Shown piece by piece: positions 7,080-13,794 of a stretch of 16,133 bases of DNA (position 1 is the first letter of the stretch; every line of letters starts with the position of its first letter). The stretch is from JBNJEM01 sp051745935. Its GTDB lineage: Bacteria > Planctomycetota > Planctomycetia > Pirellulales > Pirellulaceae. The translations under genes were made by a program, and so were the position numbers. The DNA lies in the NCBI GenBank assembly GCA_051745935.1, contig JBNJEM010000096.1:1-16133 (forward strand), read 5' to 3'. The notes beneath the pieces are model-generated. The model saw only the letters and a program-made list of their open reading frames with translations, was not told the origin of the DNA and made no database searches.

Positions 7080-8372
7080 TCAAGGAAGTTGCCAGCCGTC
7101 CGGGAGGATGGCATTTTTCACGATCACGGGAATGCCGTCGCGGAGCATGTAATGCCCGGCATCTTCTCCGTTATCAACGCCCTGGTCATTGACCACTCGC
7201 ACGTTCTTTCCAATCCGGCAGTTCTTATCCACAATGGCATCTTCGATGACACTGCCATCGCCAACGCCGACTTGTGGGTGATGTGGGTGACGGGGCCCGC
7301 GCGGCTCGTTTGGCTCGTAGTAGTCCGCTCCCATGATGACGGAGCGGCGAATTGTGACGCCTTCGCCGATGATACAGCGAAGTCCGATCACGCTGTTCTC
7401 GATGACGGCGTCCTTTCCGATCCGGCAACCATCAGCGATCAAGCTATTCTCCACATGGACCGATTCCATGAGCGATGGAGGCAGATAACGGGCTCGCGTA
7501 TAGACCGGCGCGGTGGGCGAGGACAAATTGAACGGCGGTTCTGGACAGGTCAGGCTCAGATTGGCTTCGTAGAAGGCCCGGATGGTTCCGATATCTTCCC
7601 AGTATCCATCGAACAGGTGCACTTGGACGTGCCGGCTACGGAAGGCGGCCGGGAAGACCTCTTTGCCGAAATCTTCATAGGTGGTTTTCTTCAGGATCTC
7701 GACGAGAAAATCGCGGTTGAACACGTAGACGCCCATGCTGGCCAAGCAATCTCGTCCCTTGCTCTTGATTCCCTGGGCATCGATCCAGGCCGGATCCATG
7801 CGGATGAGTTCCAGATCCCGTTCCGTGCGCGGCTTTTCCAGAAACCCCACCACTCGGCCCTTCTCGTCGGCTCGCATGATGCCCAGCGAGCCGGCTGCCT
7901 CACGCGTGACCGGGAGAGCGGCGATCGTTACCTCCGCGCCGGACTCCTGGTGGGTCTTCAGCAATTCGGTATAGTCCATGCGATAGAGTTGATCTCCCGA
8001 GAGGATCAGCACGTAGTCGACGTCTGGTTGTTGGACATAGCGAATGTTTTTACGAACCGCGTCGGCCGTTCCTTGATACCAATCCGTGCCGGCATCGGCC
8101 GTTTGCTGGGCGGGCAGCAATTCCACGTAGCCGCCCGAGAACTGGTCGAAACCATAGCTCAGTCGAATGTGCCGATGGAGGCTTACCGACATGAACTGGG
8201 TCAGCACGTAGATTCGATGAAGCCCGCTGTTAATGCAATTCGACAGCGGGATATCAATCAGCCGATATTTGGCGGCCAGGGGAACCGCCGGTTTGGCCCG
8301 GACCTTGGTTAACGGATAGAGTCGCGAGCCGCGCCCGCCCCCCAGAACCAGCGAAATCACGTTGTTCATCAT
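7080..8372 (-). CDS. glgC: Glucose-1-phosphate adenylyltransferase (ADP-glucose pyrophosphorylase)
   Basis: A 430-residue cytoplasmic enzyme, close to the usual length (about 430). It makes ADP-glucose and pyrophosphate from ATP and glucose-1-phosphate, the committed step of bacterial glycogen synthesis. The N-terminal nucleotidyltransferase motif LGGGRGSRLYPLT (10-22) is followed by RAKPAVPLAAKYRLIDIPLS, then QGTADAVR, SGDQLYRMDY with the expected catalytic Asp (D127), FLEKPR for sugar phosphate binding and DGYWEDIGT. The C-terminal third has left-handed beta-helix hexapeptides (IGKDAVIENSVIG, IGEGVTIRRSVIM, IGKNVRVVND). RAKPAVPLAAKYRLIDIP and the C-terminus resemble cyanobacterial and plant enzymes more than the E. 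coli one. Of the ATG pair at 8372 and 8369 I chose 8372, with AGAGG 8 bp upstream; an extension to 8567 is not family-like. It follows leuS by 154 bp on the same strand. No other glycogen gene is in the window. Confidence 0.96.
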   Translation of the reverse strand: MMNNVISLVLGGGRGSRLYPLTKVRAKPAVPLAAKYRLIDIPLSNCINSGLHRIYVLTQFMSVSLHRHIRLSYGFDQFSGGYVELLPAQQTADAGTDWYQGTADAVRKNIRYVQQPDVDYVLILSGDQLYRMDYTELLKTHQESGAEVTIAALPVTREAAGSLGIMRADEKGRVVGFLEKPRTERDLELIRMDPAWIDAQGIKSKGRDCLASMGVYVFNRDFLVEILKKTTYEDFGKEVFPAAFRSRHVQVHLFDGYWEDIGTIRAFYEANLSLTCPEPPFNLSSPTAPVYTRARYLPPSLMESVHVENSLIADGCRIGKDAVIENSVIGLRCIIGEGVTIRRSVIMGADYYEPNEPRGPRHPHHPQVGVGDGSVIEDAIVDKNCRIGKNVRVVNDQGVDNGEDAGHYMLRDGIPVIVKNAILPDGWQLP

Positions 8373-8526
8373 GCAAATTGCCTCTGGTTTCAGGTCGTGT
8401 CCAGGTGGATCGAATTCGAACCCGTGACGGGTCCGGTCATGGCTGAAACGCCGCCGAAAGCCGGGCCTTACCAGGTAGTCGACGCGCGAAGCTTGCAGTT
8501 TGCGTTCCCAAGGCAATCCTCCACCG
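8373..8526 (-). other. Spacer between leuS and glgC
   Basis: 154 bp separating leuS (upstream) from glgC (downstream). The AGAGG ribosome binding site of glgC lies at 8381-8385 (complement CCTCT). The spacing allows co-transcription or a separate glgC promoter; no convincing promoter or terminator could be placed. Confidence 0.4.
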
Positions 8527-11364
8527 TCATTTGACTTTGAAATTGACCAATCTGCCGGGCACGACAATCACCTTGACCACTTCCCGCCCGGCTAGGATCT
8601 CGGCGATTTTCTCATCCGCTCTGGCGGCCGCCTCCAACTCCTCGCTCGTTGCTTCCGCGGGTACCGTGACCTTGGCTCGAACTTTCTTGCCGATCTGCAC
8701 GGGCACTTCAATCGTATTCTCCCGGATCAGCTCCTCCTCGTACTCCGGCCACGGTTCATAGGCCAGCGTTTCCCCGTGGCCCAAGGCCTCCCACATTTCC
8801 TCGGCGATATGAGGGGCGAAGGGCGAGAGCAGCAACACGAACGACTCCATCGTTTCCCGCGGCCGCGTCGTCTCTTTCGAGAAATACTTCACAAACTCCA
8901 TCAGCCGGGCAATGGCGGTATTGAACTGCAGGTCCTCGATGTCGCGTGTTACTTCCATGATCGTGCGATGCAGCACCCGTACTTGATCTTCCTTGGGCGC
9001 CACGTCCCGCACCGCCGGGGCGGCCACGAGTGAGTCCGCTTGTTCGTTCACCACCAGTCGCCACGCCCGATCCAAAAACTTGGCCACGCCCCGCACCCCA
9101 TCCATGCTCCACGGCTTGGTCGCTTCCAACGGCCCCATGAACATTTCATACAGCCGCAATGCGTCGGCCCCGTAGTCGTGTACGATCTGGTCTGGATTGA
9201 CGACGTTGCCGCGACTCTTGGACATCTTGTGAGCACGGCTTTCGACACGAACGCCGGGGCGATCCGCCAACACGAACCCATGGCCCTGCTTCTCGACGGC
9301 CTCCGGACCCAGCGGCACCTCCGTGACGGCTTCACGTGTTTTCCGGTTCCGCAACTTCCCTTCGGCGTTTCTGTGAACATCCTGCGCGCCGACCCAGTCG
9401 CCCGTCTCCGACCGGTAGCCGGTGTACTCCATTTCCCCCAAGATCATGCCCTGGTTGATCAGTCGCTGAAACGGCTCTTCGGTGCTGACATGGCCCCGAT
9501 CGTAGAGGACTTTGTGCCAGAACCGCGCGTAGAGCAAGTGCAGCACGGCGTGTTCGGCGCCCCCCACGTAGAGGTCGACCGGCATCCACGCCTTTTCCTT
9601 CTCCGGGTCGACCAGCGCCTCGTCATTGCCCGGATCGATGAAACGCAAGTAGTACCAGCATGAGCCCGCCCATTGAGGCATGGTGTTCGTTTCACGCAGA
9701 TATTCCTTGCCGTCGATCACCGGATAGAGCCACTCGCGAGGGGCTTTCATCAGTGGCGGTTCGGGCCGGCCATGGGGCTGGTAATCCTCCAATGGGGGAA
9801 GGTCGACCGGGAGGTCCTCCGGATCAACCGGCCGCAGCAATCCGGTCGGCTTTCCCTCCGCGTCCAATTCGTGAAGGATGGGAAAGGGTTCGCCCCAAAA
9901 TCGTTGCCGGCTGAACAACCAATCCCGGAGCTTATAGTTGACCGCTTCTTTTCCCTGCCCCGCCGCGTTCAAATCAGCAATGATCCGCTGTTTGAACTCG
10001 GAGGTGGTTAAACCGTCGTACGGGCCCGAATGGACCGCTTTTCCGTTGCCGGCGAACCATTCAAGACCATCCAAGACACGTTGGCGATCCACCGATTCGC
10101 ACCCCTCCGGATCAACCACGGCTCTGATGATCAGGTCATACTGCTGGGCGAATTCAAAGTCACGCGCATCGTGAGCGGGGACGGCCATGATCGCGCCCGT
10201 ACCGTAGCTGATCAACACGTAGTCGGCAATCCAAATGGGAATCGACTCGTCGTTGACCGGATTCATCGCGTATGAGCCCGTGAAGACGCCCGTCTTTCCC
10301 TTGACCAGTTCGGTTCGTTCACGGTCACTCTTGGCGGCGGCCTCCGCGCGGTACTGTTGCACGCTTTCCTGTTGCCGCGCCGTCGTCAGGCGATCGACCA
10401 GCGGATGTTCGGGCGCGATCACCATATACGTGGCGCCGAACAAGGTATCGGGTCTGGTGGTGTAGACGCGGAGCACGTCATCGTGCGGCTTGGCGGGGAA
10501 TCCGTTACGTTGGCGTTCGGTTTTCCAGCTCGGATAATCGGCCGAGCGTCCCACGAAGAAGTCCACTTCCGCCCCCGTGCTGCGTCCGATCCAATCGCGC
10601 TGGAGCTTCTTAATCCCCTCGGGCCATTCCAACTGGTCCAAATCCGATTCCAAGCGATCGGCATAGGCGGTGATGCGAAGCATCCACTGGCGCAAAGGGC
10701 GGCGTTCGACCGGGTACCCCCCCCGCTCGCTCTTGCCCTCCACGACTTCCTCGTTCGCCAATACTGTTCCCAGCGCGGGACACCAATTCACCATGGCATC
10801 GCACTGATAAGCTAAACGATAGTCGTCCTGGTATCGTCGTACCGCCGTCTCCCCCTGACGGGCAACCTCGGCGGGGATCGGCAGCTCCGAAATCGGTCGT
10901 CCTTTGTCCGCCTTCGCGTCAAACCAGGTATCATAAAGAAGCAGGAAGATCCATTGCGTCCAGCGGAAATAGTCCACGTCGGTGGTGGCCACGGCCCGCT
11001 GCCAGTCATAGCTAAACCCCAGCATTTTTAACTGCCGGCAAAACGTGGCAATATTCTGTTCCGTCGATTTGCGCGGGGGCGTATTCGTGCGAATCGCATG
11101 CTCCTCGGCGGGCAGCCCAAAGGCGTCAAACCCGATGGGGTGGAGTACGGACTGGCCCCGCATCCGCCCATACCGGCTGACAATGTCCGTGGCGGTGTAC
11201 CCTTCCGGGTGACCCACATGCAACCCATCGCCGCTGGGATACGGAAACATATCCAGCACGTATTTCTTTTCGCCCGCTGGCATTTCCGGGGTGCGAAACG
11301 TCTGCCGCTGGTCCCAATACGCTTGCCATTTCGGTTCGATCTTTGAAGGATTATAAGGAGGCAT
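8527..11364 (-). CDS. leuS: Leucine--tRNA ligase
   Basis: Class Ia synthetase of 945 residues that charges tRNA-Leu with leucine in the cytoplasm. The signature motifs are all present: the HIGH-type FPYPSGDGLHVGHPEGY (HVGH at 49-52), the CP1 editing domain (RPDTLFGATYMVIAPEHP, then TGAIMAVPAHDARDFEFA near 390-405), WYYLRFIDP and KMSKS (713-717). The C-terminal anticodon-binding and C-terminal domains follow (ENTIEVPVQIGKKVRAKV). It is longer than the roughly 860-residue E. coli enzyme. Extra residues lie before CP1 (after DAKADKGRP) and in a leucine-specific insert just before KMSKS. I chose ATG 11364 because MPPYNPSKIEPKWQ is the typical bacterial LeuRS start; an ATG at 11409 would add 15 atypical residues. 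A TTGACA on the minus strand (11437-11432) may be a -35 element but has a poor -10. It may be co-transcribed with glgC and diverges from map. Confidence 0.97.
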   Translation of the reverse strand: MPPYNPSKIEPKWQAYWDQRQTFRTPEMPAGEKKYVLDMFPYPSGDGLHVGHPEGYTATDIVSRYGRMRGQSVLHPIGFDAFGLPAEEHAIRTNTPPRKSTEQNIATFCRQLKMLGFSYDWQRAVATTDVDYFRWTQWIFLLLYDTWFDAKADKGRPISELPIPAEVARQGETAVRRYQDDYRLAYQCDAMVNWCPALGTVLANEEVVEGKSERGGYPVERRPLRQWMLRITAYADRLESDLDQLEWPEGIKKLQRDWIGRSTGAEVDFFVGRSADYPSWKTERQRNGFPAKPHDDVLRVYTTRPDTLFGATYMVIAPEHPLVDRLTTARQQESVQQYRAEAAAKSDRERTELVKGKTGVFTGSYAMNPVNDESIPIWIADYVLISYGTGAIMAVPAHDARDFEFAQQYDLIIRAVVDPEGCESVDRQRVLDGLEWFAGNGKAVHSGPYDGLTTSEFKQRIIADLNAAGQGKEAVNYKLRDWLFSRQRFWGEPFPILHELDAEGKPTGLLRPVDPEDLPVDLPPLEDYQPHGRPEPPLMKAPREWLYPVIDGKEYLRETNTMPQWAGSCWYYLRFIDPGNDEALVDPEKEKAWMPVDLYVGGAEHAVLHLLYARFWHKVLYDRGHVSTEEPFQRLINQGMILGEMEYTGYRSETGDWVGAQDVHRNAEGKLRNRKTREAVTEVPLGPEAVEKQGHGFVLADRPGVRVESRAHKMSKSRGNVVNPDQIVHDYGADALRLYEMFMGPLEATKPWSMDGVRGVAKFLDRAWRLVVNEQADSLVAAPAVRDVAPKEDQVRVLHRTIMEVTRDIEDLQFNTAIARLMEFVKYFSKETTRPRETMESFVLLLSPFAPHIAEEMWEALGHGETLAYEPWPEYEEELIRENTIEVPVQIGKKVRAKVTVPAEATSEELEAAARADEKIAEILAGREVVKVIVVPGRLVNFKVK

Positions 11365-11707
11365 CAATAAATCACATCTGCTCGAAGAGTCAATGGGCTG
11401 CAAGGACATGGTTTCAACGTCCCCAGCCAGGTGTCAAGGAAGTTTTTTGCTCGCTTCTTTCCGCCCTCAACGAAAGCATGTGTCAAGCGCGAATCGGCAC
11501 GCCTGGCGGCTCTCACACGATTTCCAGGCCCCAGACGAGGGCCACCCGGGCCGGCGAAGGGCTCGGACGCTTGGTGTGTCTTCCGTAAAAACGTTTCATG
11601 CCAACTACTTGCGCTGACCGAGCTGGCACCGGCGTCACGGGGTGAATTGTACAGGTTTCCCCCCACGTTGCCCAGCGTGGCCGCCGGACCTCCGGGGCGG
11701 GGACGAG

Positions 11708-11725
11708 GGAAAGTACGGAAAGTAC
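11708..11725. repeat. Perfect tandem duplication of a 9-bp unit
   Basis: GGAAAGTAC is repeated twice head to tail just upstream of repeat copy 4 in the leuS/map intergenic region. It could be a regulator half-site pair or simple slippage. Confidence 0.6.
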
Positions 11726-11739
11726 GATTGCCGGGAATC

Positions 11740-11843
11740 TATACCGGTCGCGGATGACTTCTCCGCCGCGAGTCCGACCAACGGGAGGACGGGTTGCGTC
11801 GGGCAGCTTTCCACCCGGAAAATCCAACCGCCTGAAATCTATT
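11740..11843 (+). repeat. Dispersed ~105-bp structured repeat, copy 4
   Basis: Forward copy ending 93 bp before the map start codon. It has hairpin 1, GCGGA (11750-11754) with TCCGC (11762-11766). Stem 2 is GTCCGAC (11772-11778) with GTCGGGC (11798-11804), extended inward in this copy by CAAC/GTTG with one bulge. A small TTTCC-ACCC-GGAAA hairpin follows. It is absent from the coding part of map; an in-frame ATG at 11754 would wrongly extend map into it. Confidence 0.88.
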
Positions 11844-11874
11844 CCAGTCTACCGTGTCGCGTTCGTGTTCCGCA

Positions 11875-11883
11875 TGCTACACT
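11875..11883 (+). promoter_or_regulatory. Candidate extended -10 promoter of map
   Basis: TG-C-TACACT matches an extended -10 element (TGnTATAAT-like) 53 bp before ATG 11937. The -35 region (TGTCGC) is poor, as is tolerated for extended -10 promoters. It lies just downstream of repeat copy 4. Confidence 0.3.
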
Positions 11884-11921
11884 CACAATGTTCGCTGTCC
11901 TGCCCGCTCGAGGCAGTTTTC

Positions 11922-11927
11922 GGGGAG
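11922..11927 (+). promoter_or_regulatory. Shine-Dalgarno GGGGAG deciding the map start
   Basis: GGGGAG lies 9 bp before ATG 11937. The earlier in-frame ATGs at 11754 and 11874 have no comparable site, and the first lies inside repeat copy 4. Confidence 0.65.
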
Positions 11928-11936
11928 TCTTGTCTT

Positions 11937-12743
11937 ATGTTGCACGGAAGAAGGTCGTTGCGCCTCAACAAATCCGAACGTACAGCCATGCAGGCCGCCT
12001 GTCGGTTCAACGCGCGGCTGATGGACTACGTGCGTCCCTTTGTCAAAGAAGGCGTTTCAACGGAGGAAATCGATGCGCTGGTTCACGAGTATACCGTGAA
12101 GCACGGGCATGTTCCCGCCCCGTTGAACTACCAAGGGTTCCCCAAGAGTTGTTGCACCAGTGTCAACGACGTCATTTGCCATGGGATTCCGGACCGCTAT
12201 GTACTCAAATCGGGTGATATTGTGAATATCGATATTACCACGATTGTGGAGGGTTGGCACGGAGACGTTTCGGAAACGTTTACCATTGGTGAAGTATCTG
12301 AGACGGCCAGCCGGGTGACCCAGTGCGCGTTTGATTGCTTGTGGGCTGCCATCCGCGCGATTTCTCCAGGGTGCTTAATCGCGGAAATCGGCAATGCCAT
12401 TGTCGAAATTGCCGAGCGCGAACACTTTTCGATCGTGCGGGAGTACGTGGGGCATGGTCTGGGGCGACGGTTTCATCAGGAGCCTTCCATCCCGCACTAT
12501 CCGACCCGTCAGGCGCGTCAAGAACGCTTGTATCCAGGCATTTGCTTCACGATTGAACCGATGATCAATGCGGGTCGCCGCCACACGGCACTCGACAAAC
12601 GGGATGGCTGGACGGTGCGCACCCGCGACGGGGAACTTTCCGCCCAGTTCGAACATACGATCATGATGACCGAAGATGGCCCCGAAGTGCTCACGTTAAC
12701 CCAAAATGGCCCCCGCGAAGGGGACCGATTGCATCGGGCGTAA
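11937..12743 (+). CDS. map: Type I methionine aminopeptidase
   Basis: A 268-residue metallopeptidase that removes the initiator methionine from nascent proteins in the cytoplasm; the length fits type I enzymes (about 250-270). All five metal ligands of the pita-bread fold are in place: D99 and D110 (NIDITTIVEGWHGDVSETF), H173 (YVGHGLGRRFHQEP), E207 (FTIEPMI) and E238 (AQFEHTIMMTEDG). The catalytic histidines H82 (CHGIP) and H180 (FHQEP) are also present. The N-terminus (RRSLRLNKSERTAM) is short, without a zinc-finger or SH3-binding extension, and there is no type II insert. The start was chosen from GGGGAG at 11922-11927. The gene diverges from leuS, whose product also serves translation. The following 1 kb has no intact gene, so map is probably monocistronic. 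Confidence 0.96.
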   Translation: MLHGRRSLRLNKSERTAMQAACRFNARLMDYVRPFVKEGVSTEEIDALVHEYTVKHGHVPAPLNYQGFPKSCCTSVNDVICHGIPDRYVLKSGDIVNIDITTIVEGWHGDVSETFTIGEVSETASRVTQCAFDCLWAAIRAISPGCLIAEIGNAIVEIAEREHFSIVREYVGHGLGRRFHQEPSIPHYPTRQARQERLYPGICFTIEPMINAGRRHTALDKRDGWTVRTRDGELSAQFEHTIMMTEDGPEVLTLTQNGPREGDRLHRA

Positions 12744-12914
12744 ACTCCGTGACGCAAGGCTTGCAGTGTTTCCTCTCTCCAGGGGCGCGCCTGGACCGAT
12801 GACAAAGCCGGAAATTGCACAAAGCAGAGCAACCAGGTTGCGCGGTGTTTGTAGCACGTCCTTGATGCACGCGTTGAAGATCCACCACGCTCCCGCACCC
12901 ATCCCTCCCAGACC

Positions 12915-12935
12915 CCCACGAGCTCGACTCGTGGG
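12915..12935. other. Strong hairpin CCCACGAG-CTCGA-CTCGTGGG
   Basis: A perfect 8-bp stem with a 5-nt loop, 171 bp after the map stop. No T-run follows on either strand. It lies within the first arm of the 41-bp inverted pair and near a RAYT remnant, so a REP-like hairpin is one explanation and a transcription end for map another. Confidence 0.5.
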
Positions 12936-12959
12936 TGAATCAGATGGCCAGCTACAGAG
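12919..12959 (+). repeat. 41-bp imperfect inverted repeat, left arm
   Basis: Matches the minus-strand sequence of 13122-13162 at 34 of 41 positions without gaps. The shared core includes CGAGCTCG and CAGCTACAG. The arms are 162 bp apart. Confidence 0.75.
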
Positions 12960-13121
12960 AACGGGATGCTGGCACTGAGCCTAGCGCGGCGATGCCCGAG
13001 CCGGAACAGGCACTGACGCATGAGGAGGTTCGCACGCTGGACGTCAAGTCGGGCCACGGCGGAAAACGACGGATACGCAACGGGAATTCGAAACACTTGC
13101 TGATCGCCACGGTCCGTGTGA

Positions 13122-13162
13122 CGCTGTAGCTGTCCATCTTCTTCTCGCACGAGACGAGCTCG
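13122..13162 (-). repeat. 41-bp imperfect inverted repeat, right arm
   Basis: Partner of 12919-12959 in opposite orientation, 34 of 41 positions identical. Substitutions are scattered and include two adjacent bases, as expected for an old duplication. Confidence 0.75.
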
Positions 13163-13293
13163 CGGAGGCCGGCGGTGTTGGGGCGGTGCGTTGTAGCTGA
13201 CCCCATAACGCTCACCGCGCGCGGCGTGGAGCGGTCTGTGCCGATTAAGACAAAGCCAATAAATGCGCAACAATGCAACCTGACGGGCAAGAT

Positions 13294-13407
13294 TCAGACA
13301 CCCAGAATTTCGCCCCGCTCATCGGGCACGATCACCCGCCGCTCCCAATCGCGAGCCGTCACATGGTGAATACCGTTCTCCATTTCAATCCGCAATGGCC
13401 GTAACAT
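13294..13407 (-). pseudogene. N-terminal remnant of a REP-associated tyrosine transposase (RAYT, Y1_Tnp family)
   Basis: The minus strand from ATG 13407 encodes 37 residues: MLRPLRIEMENGIHHVTARD, then WERRVIVPDERGEILGV and a stop. The pattern M-x-R-P-L-R-I-E-...-HHVTARxxERR is the characteristic start of RAYT/TnpA_REP proteins (typically MARPLRIE...YHVTARGNERR). In intact members this strand is followed by a frame of over 150 residues with the HUH motif and catalytic Tyr. None of that is present; the frame ends after the first beta-strands. RAYTs act on palindromic REP elements. This fragment is inactive and lies in a decayed region with a hairpin (12915-12935). The family call rests on about 20 residues. 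Confidence 0.6.
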
Positions 13408-13473
13408 GGCTTGCAATTATCATCCCGATAAGTTATCCCTGATCTGACCCCGTACGTTTGACCCCCTGCTTAC

Positions 13474-13599
13474 TCGGTCGAGCTTCCCGGCAAGCCATAC
13501 AGGGCGGTTGTCGTGCATTCCGACAAGCACTACAAGGCAGAGAAAAAAACGCGACAGGAGACGCCCCGAATCCAGGGGGCGTCACCGCCGACGGGATGA
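13474..13599 (+). pseudogene. Possible C-terminal scrap of an IS transposase (IS4/IS1634-like)
   Basis: This 41-codon frame has no start and reads SVELPGKPYRAVVVHSDKHY, then KAEKKTRQE and a stop. The YRAVVVHS...K.E motif recalls an internal segment of IS4/IS1634-type transposases (YxAVVVHSxxHDKRRQKR). No catalytic DDE residues, terminal inverted repeats or target-site duplications are visible, so only a fragment could remain. The assignment is from memory of a short motif and is tentative. Confidence 0.3.
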
Positions 13600-13794
13600 G
13601 GTTGCTGCTGATAAAGCGGTTGTCGTGGCTGAAAAAACTTGCATATTGGCCGTTGATTTGTATGCTCAGATTAGTTGTTACACATGAAGAGTTGGGCGGG
13701 GGCCGGCCGATTTCCTCATGGATCCGCATCGGCGGGCGAAACCCTCAGCAATTAATTCGACGCCCCGAACGATTACAAAGAGAAAACACAAAAG
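13600..13794. other. Upstream region of the methyltransferase-like/PQQ-propeller gene
   Basis: 195 bp more AT-rich than its surroundings, as expected for a promoter region. A candidate sigma-70-like pair is TTGCAT (13639-13644), 16 bp, TATGCT (13661-13666). The ribosome binding site before ATG 13795 is weak (AAAG). Confidence 0.4.
13639..13666 (+). promoter_or_regulatory. Candidate promoter TTGCAT-16-TATGCT
   Basis: Both hexamers match the sigma-70 consensus at four positions, in a locally AT-rich stretch 129 bp upstream of the start codon at 13795. It is the best pair found in this gap but is not exceptional. Confidence 0.25.

Larger units (their letters stand above)
11365..11936. other. 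Divergent leuS/map upstream region
   Basis: 572 bp holding the promoters of both divergent genes and repeat copy 4. Short open frames reading through the repeat encode PPVGRTRGG- and PRVRPTGGR-like peptides on the two strands. These come from the repeat and are not taken as genes. A tandem 9-bp duplication lies at 11708-11725. Confidence 0.5.
12744..13293. pseudogene. Decayed, rearranged gene fragments with no intact frame
   Basis: No open frame here is convincing, but several pieces look like protein remnants. Minus-strand segments around 12795-12835 (VALLCAISGFVIGPG) and 13240-13280 (VALL.., FIGFVLIGTD after a 1-nt slip) are alike at DNA level and resemble one membrane helix or signal peptide in two copies. 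A 41-bp pair (12919-12959 on +, 13122-13162 on -) encodes related peptides, ELDSWVNQMASY and ELVSCEKKMDSY. The fragments point in different directions, which suggests duplication, inversion and decay of one short gene. I do not recognise the parent family. Chance similarity of the helix-like pieces remains possible; the 41-bp pair is solid. Confidence 0.4.

Noticed and set aside
6918..8312. A 464-codon plus-strand open frame
   Set aside because: It is antisense to glgC, whose motifs are complete. The product is a low-information shadow starting inside repeat copy 3 flanks.
8411..8430. GGGTTCGAATTCGATCC on the minus strand, resembling a tRNA T-loop
   Set aside because: The T-stem does not pair (ACGGG against TCGAT), and no acceptor, D or anticodon arms could be found around it.
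9040..9663. A 207-codon plus-strand open frame
   Set aside because: Antisense to leuS; no domain or start signal.
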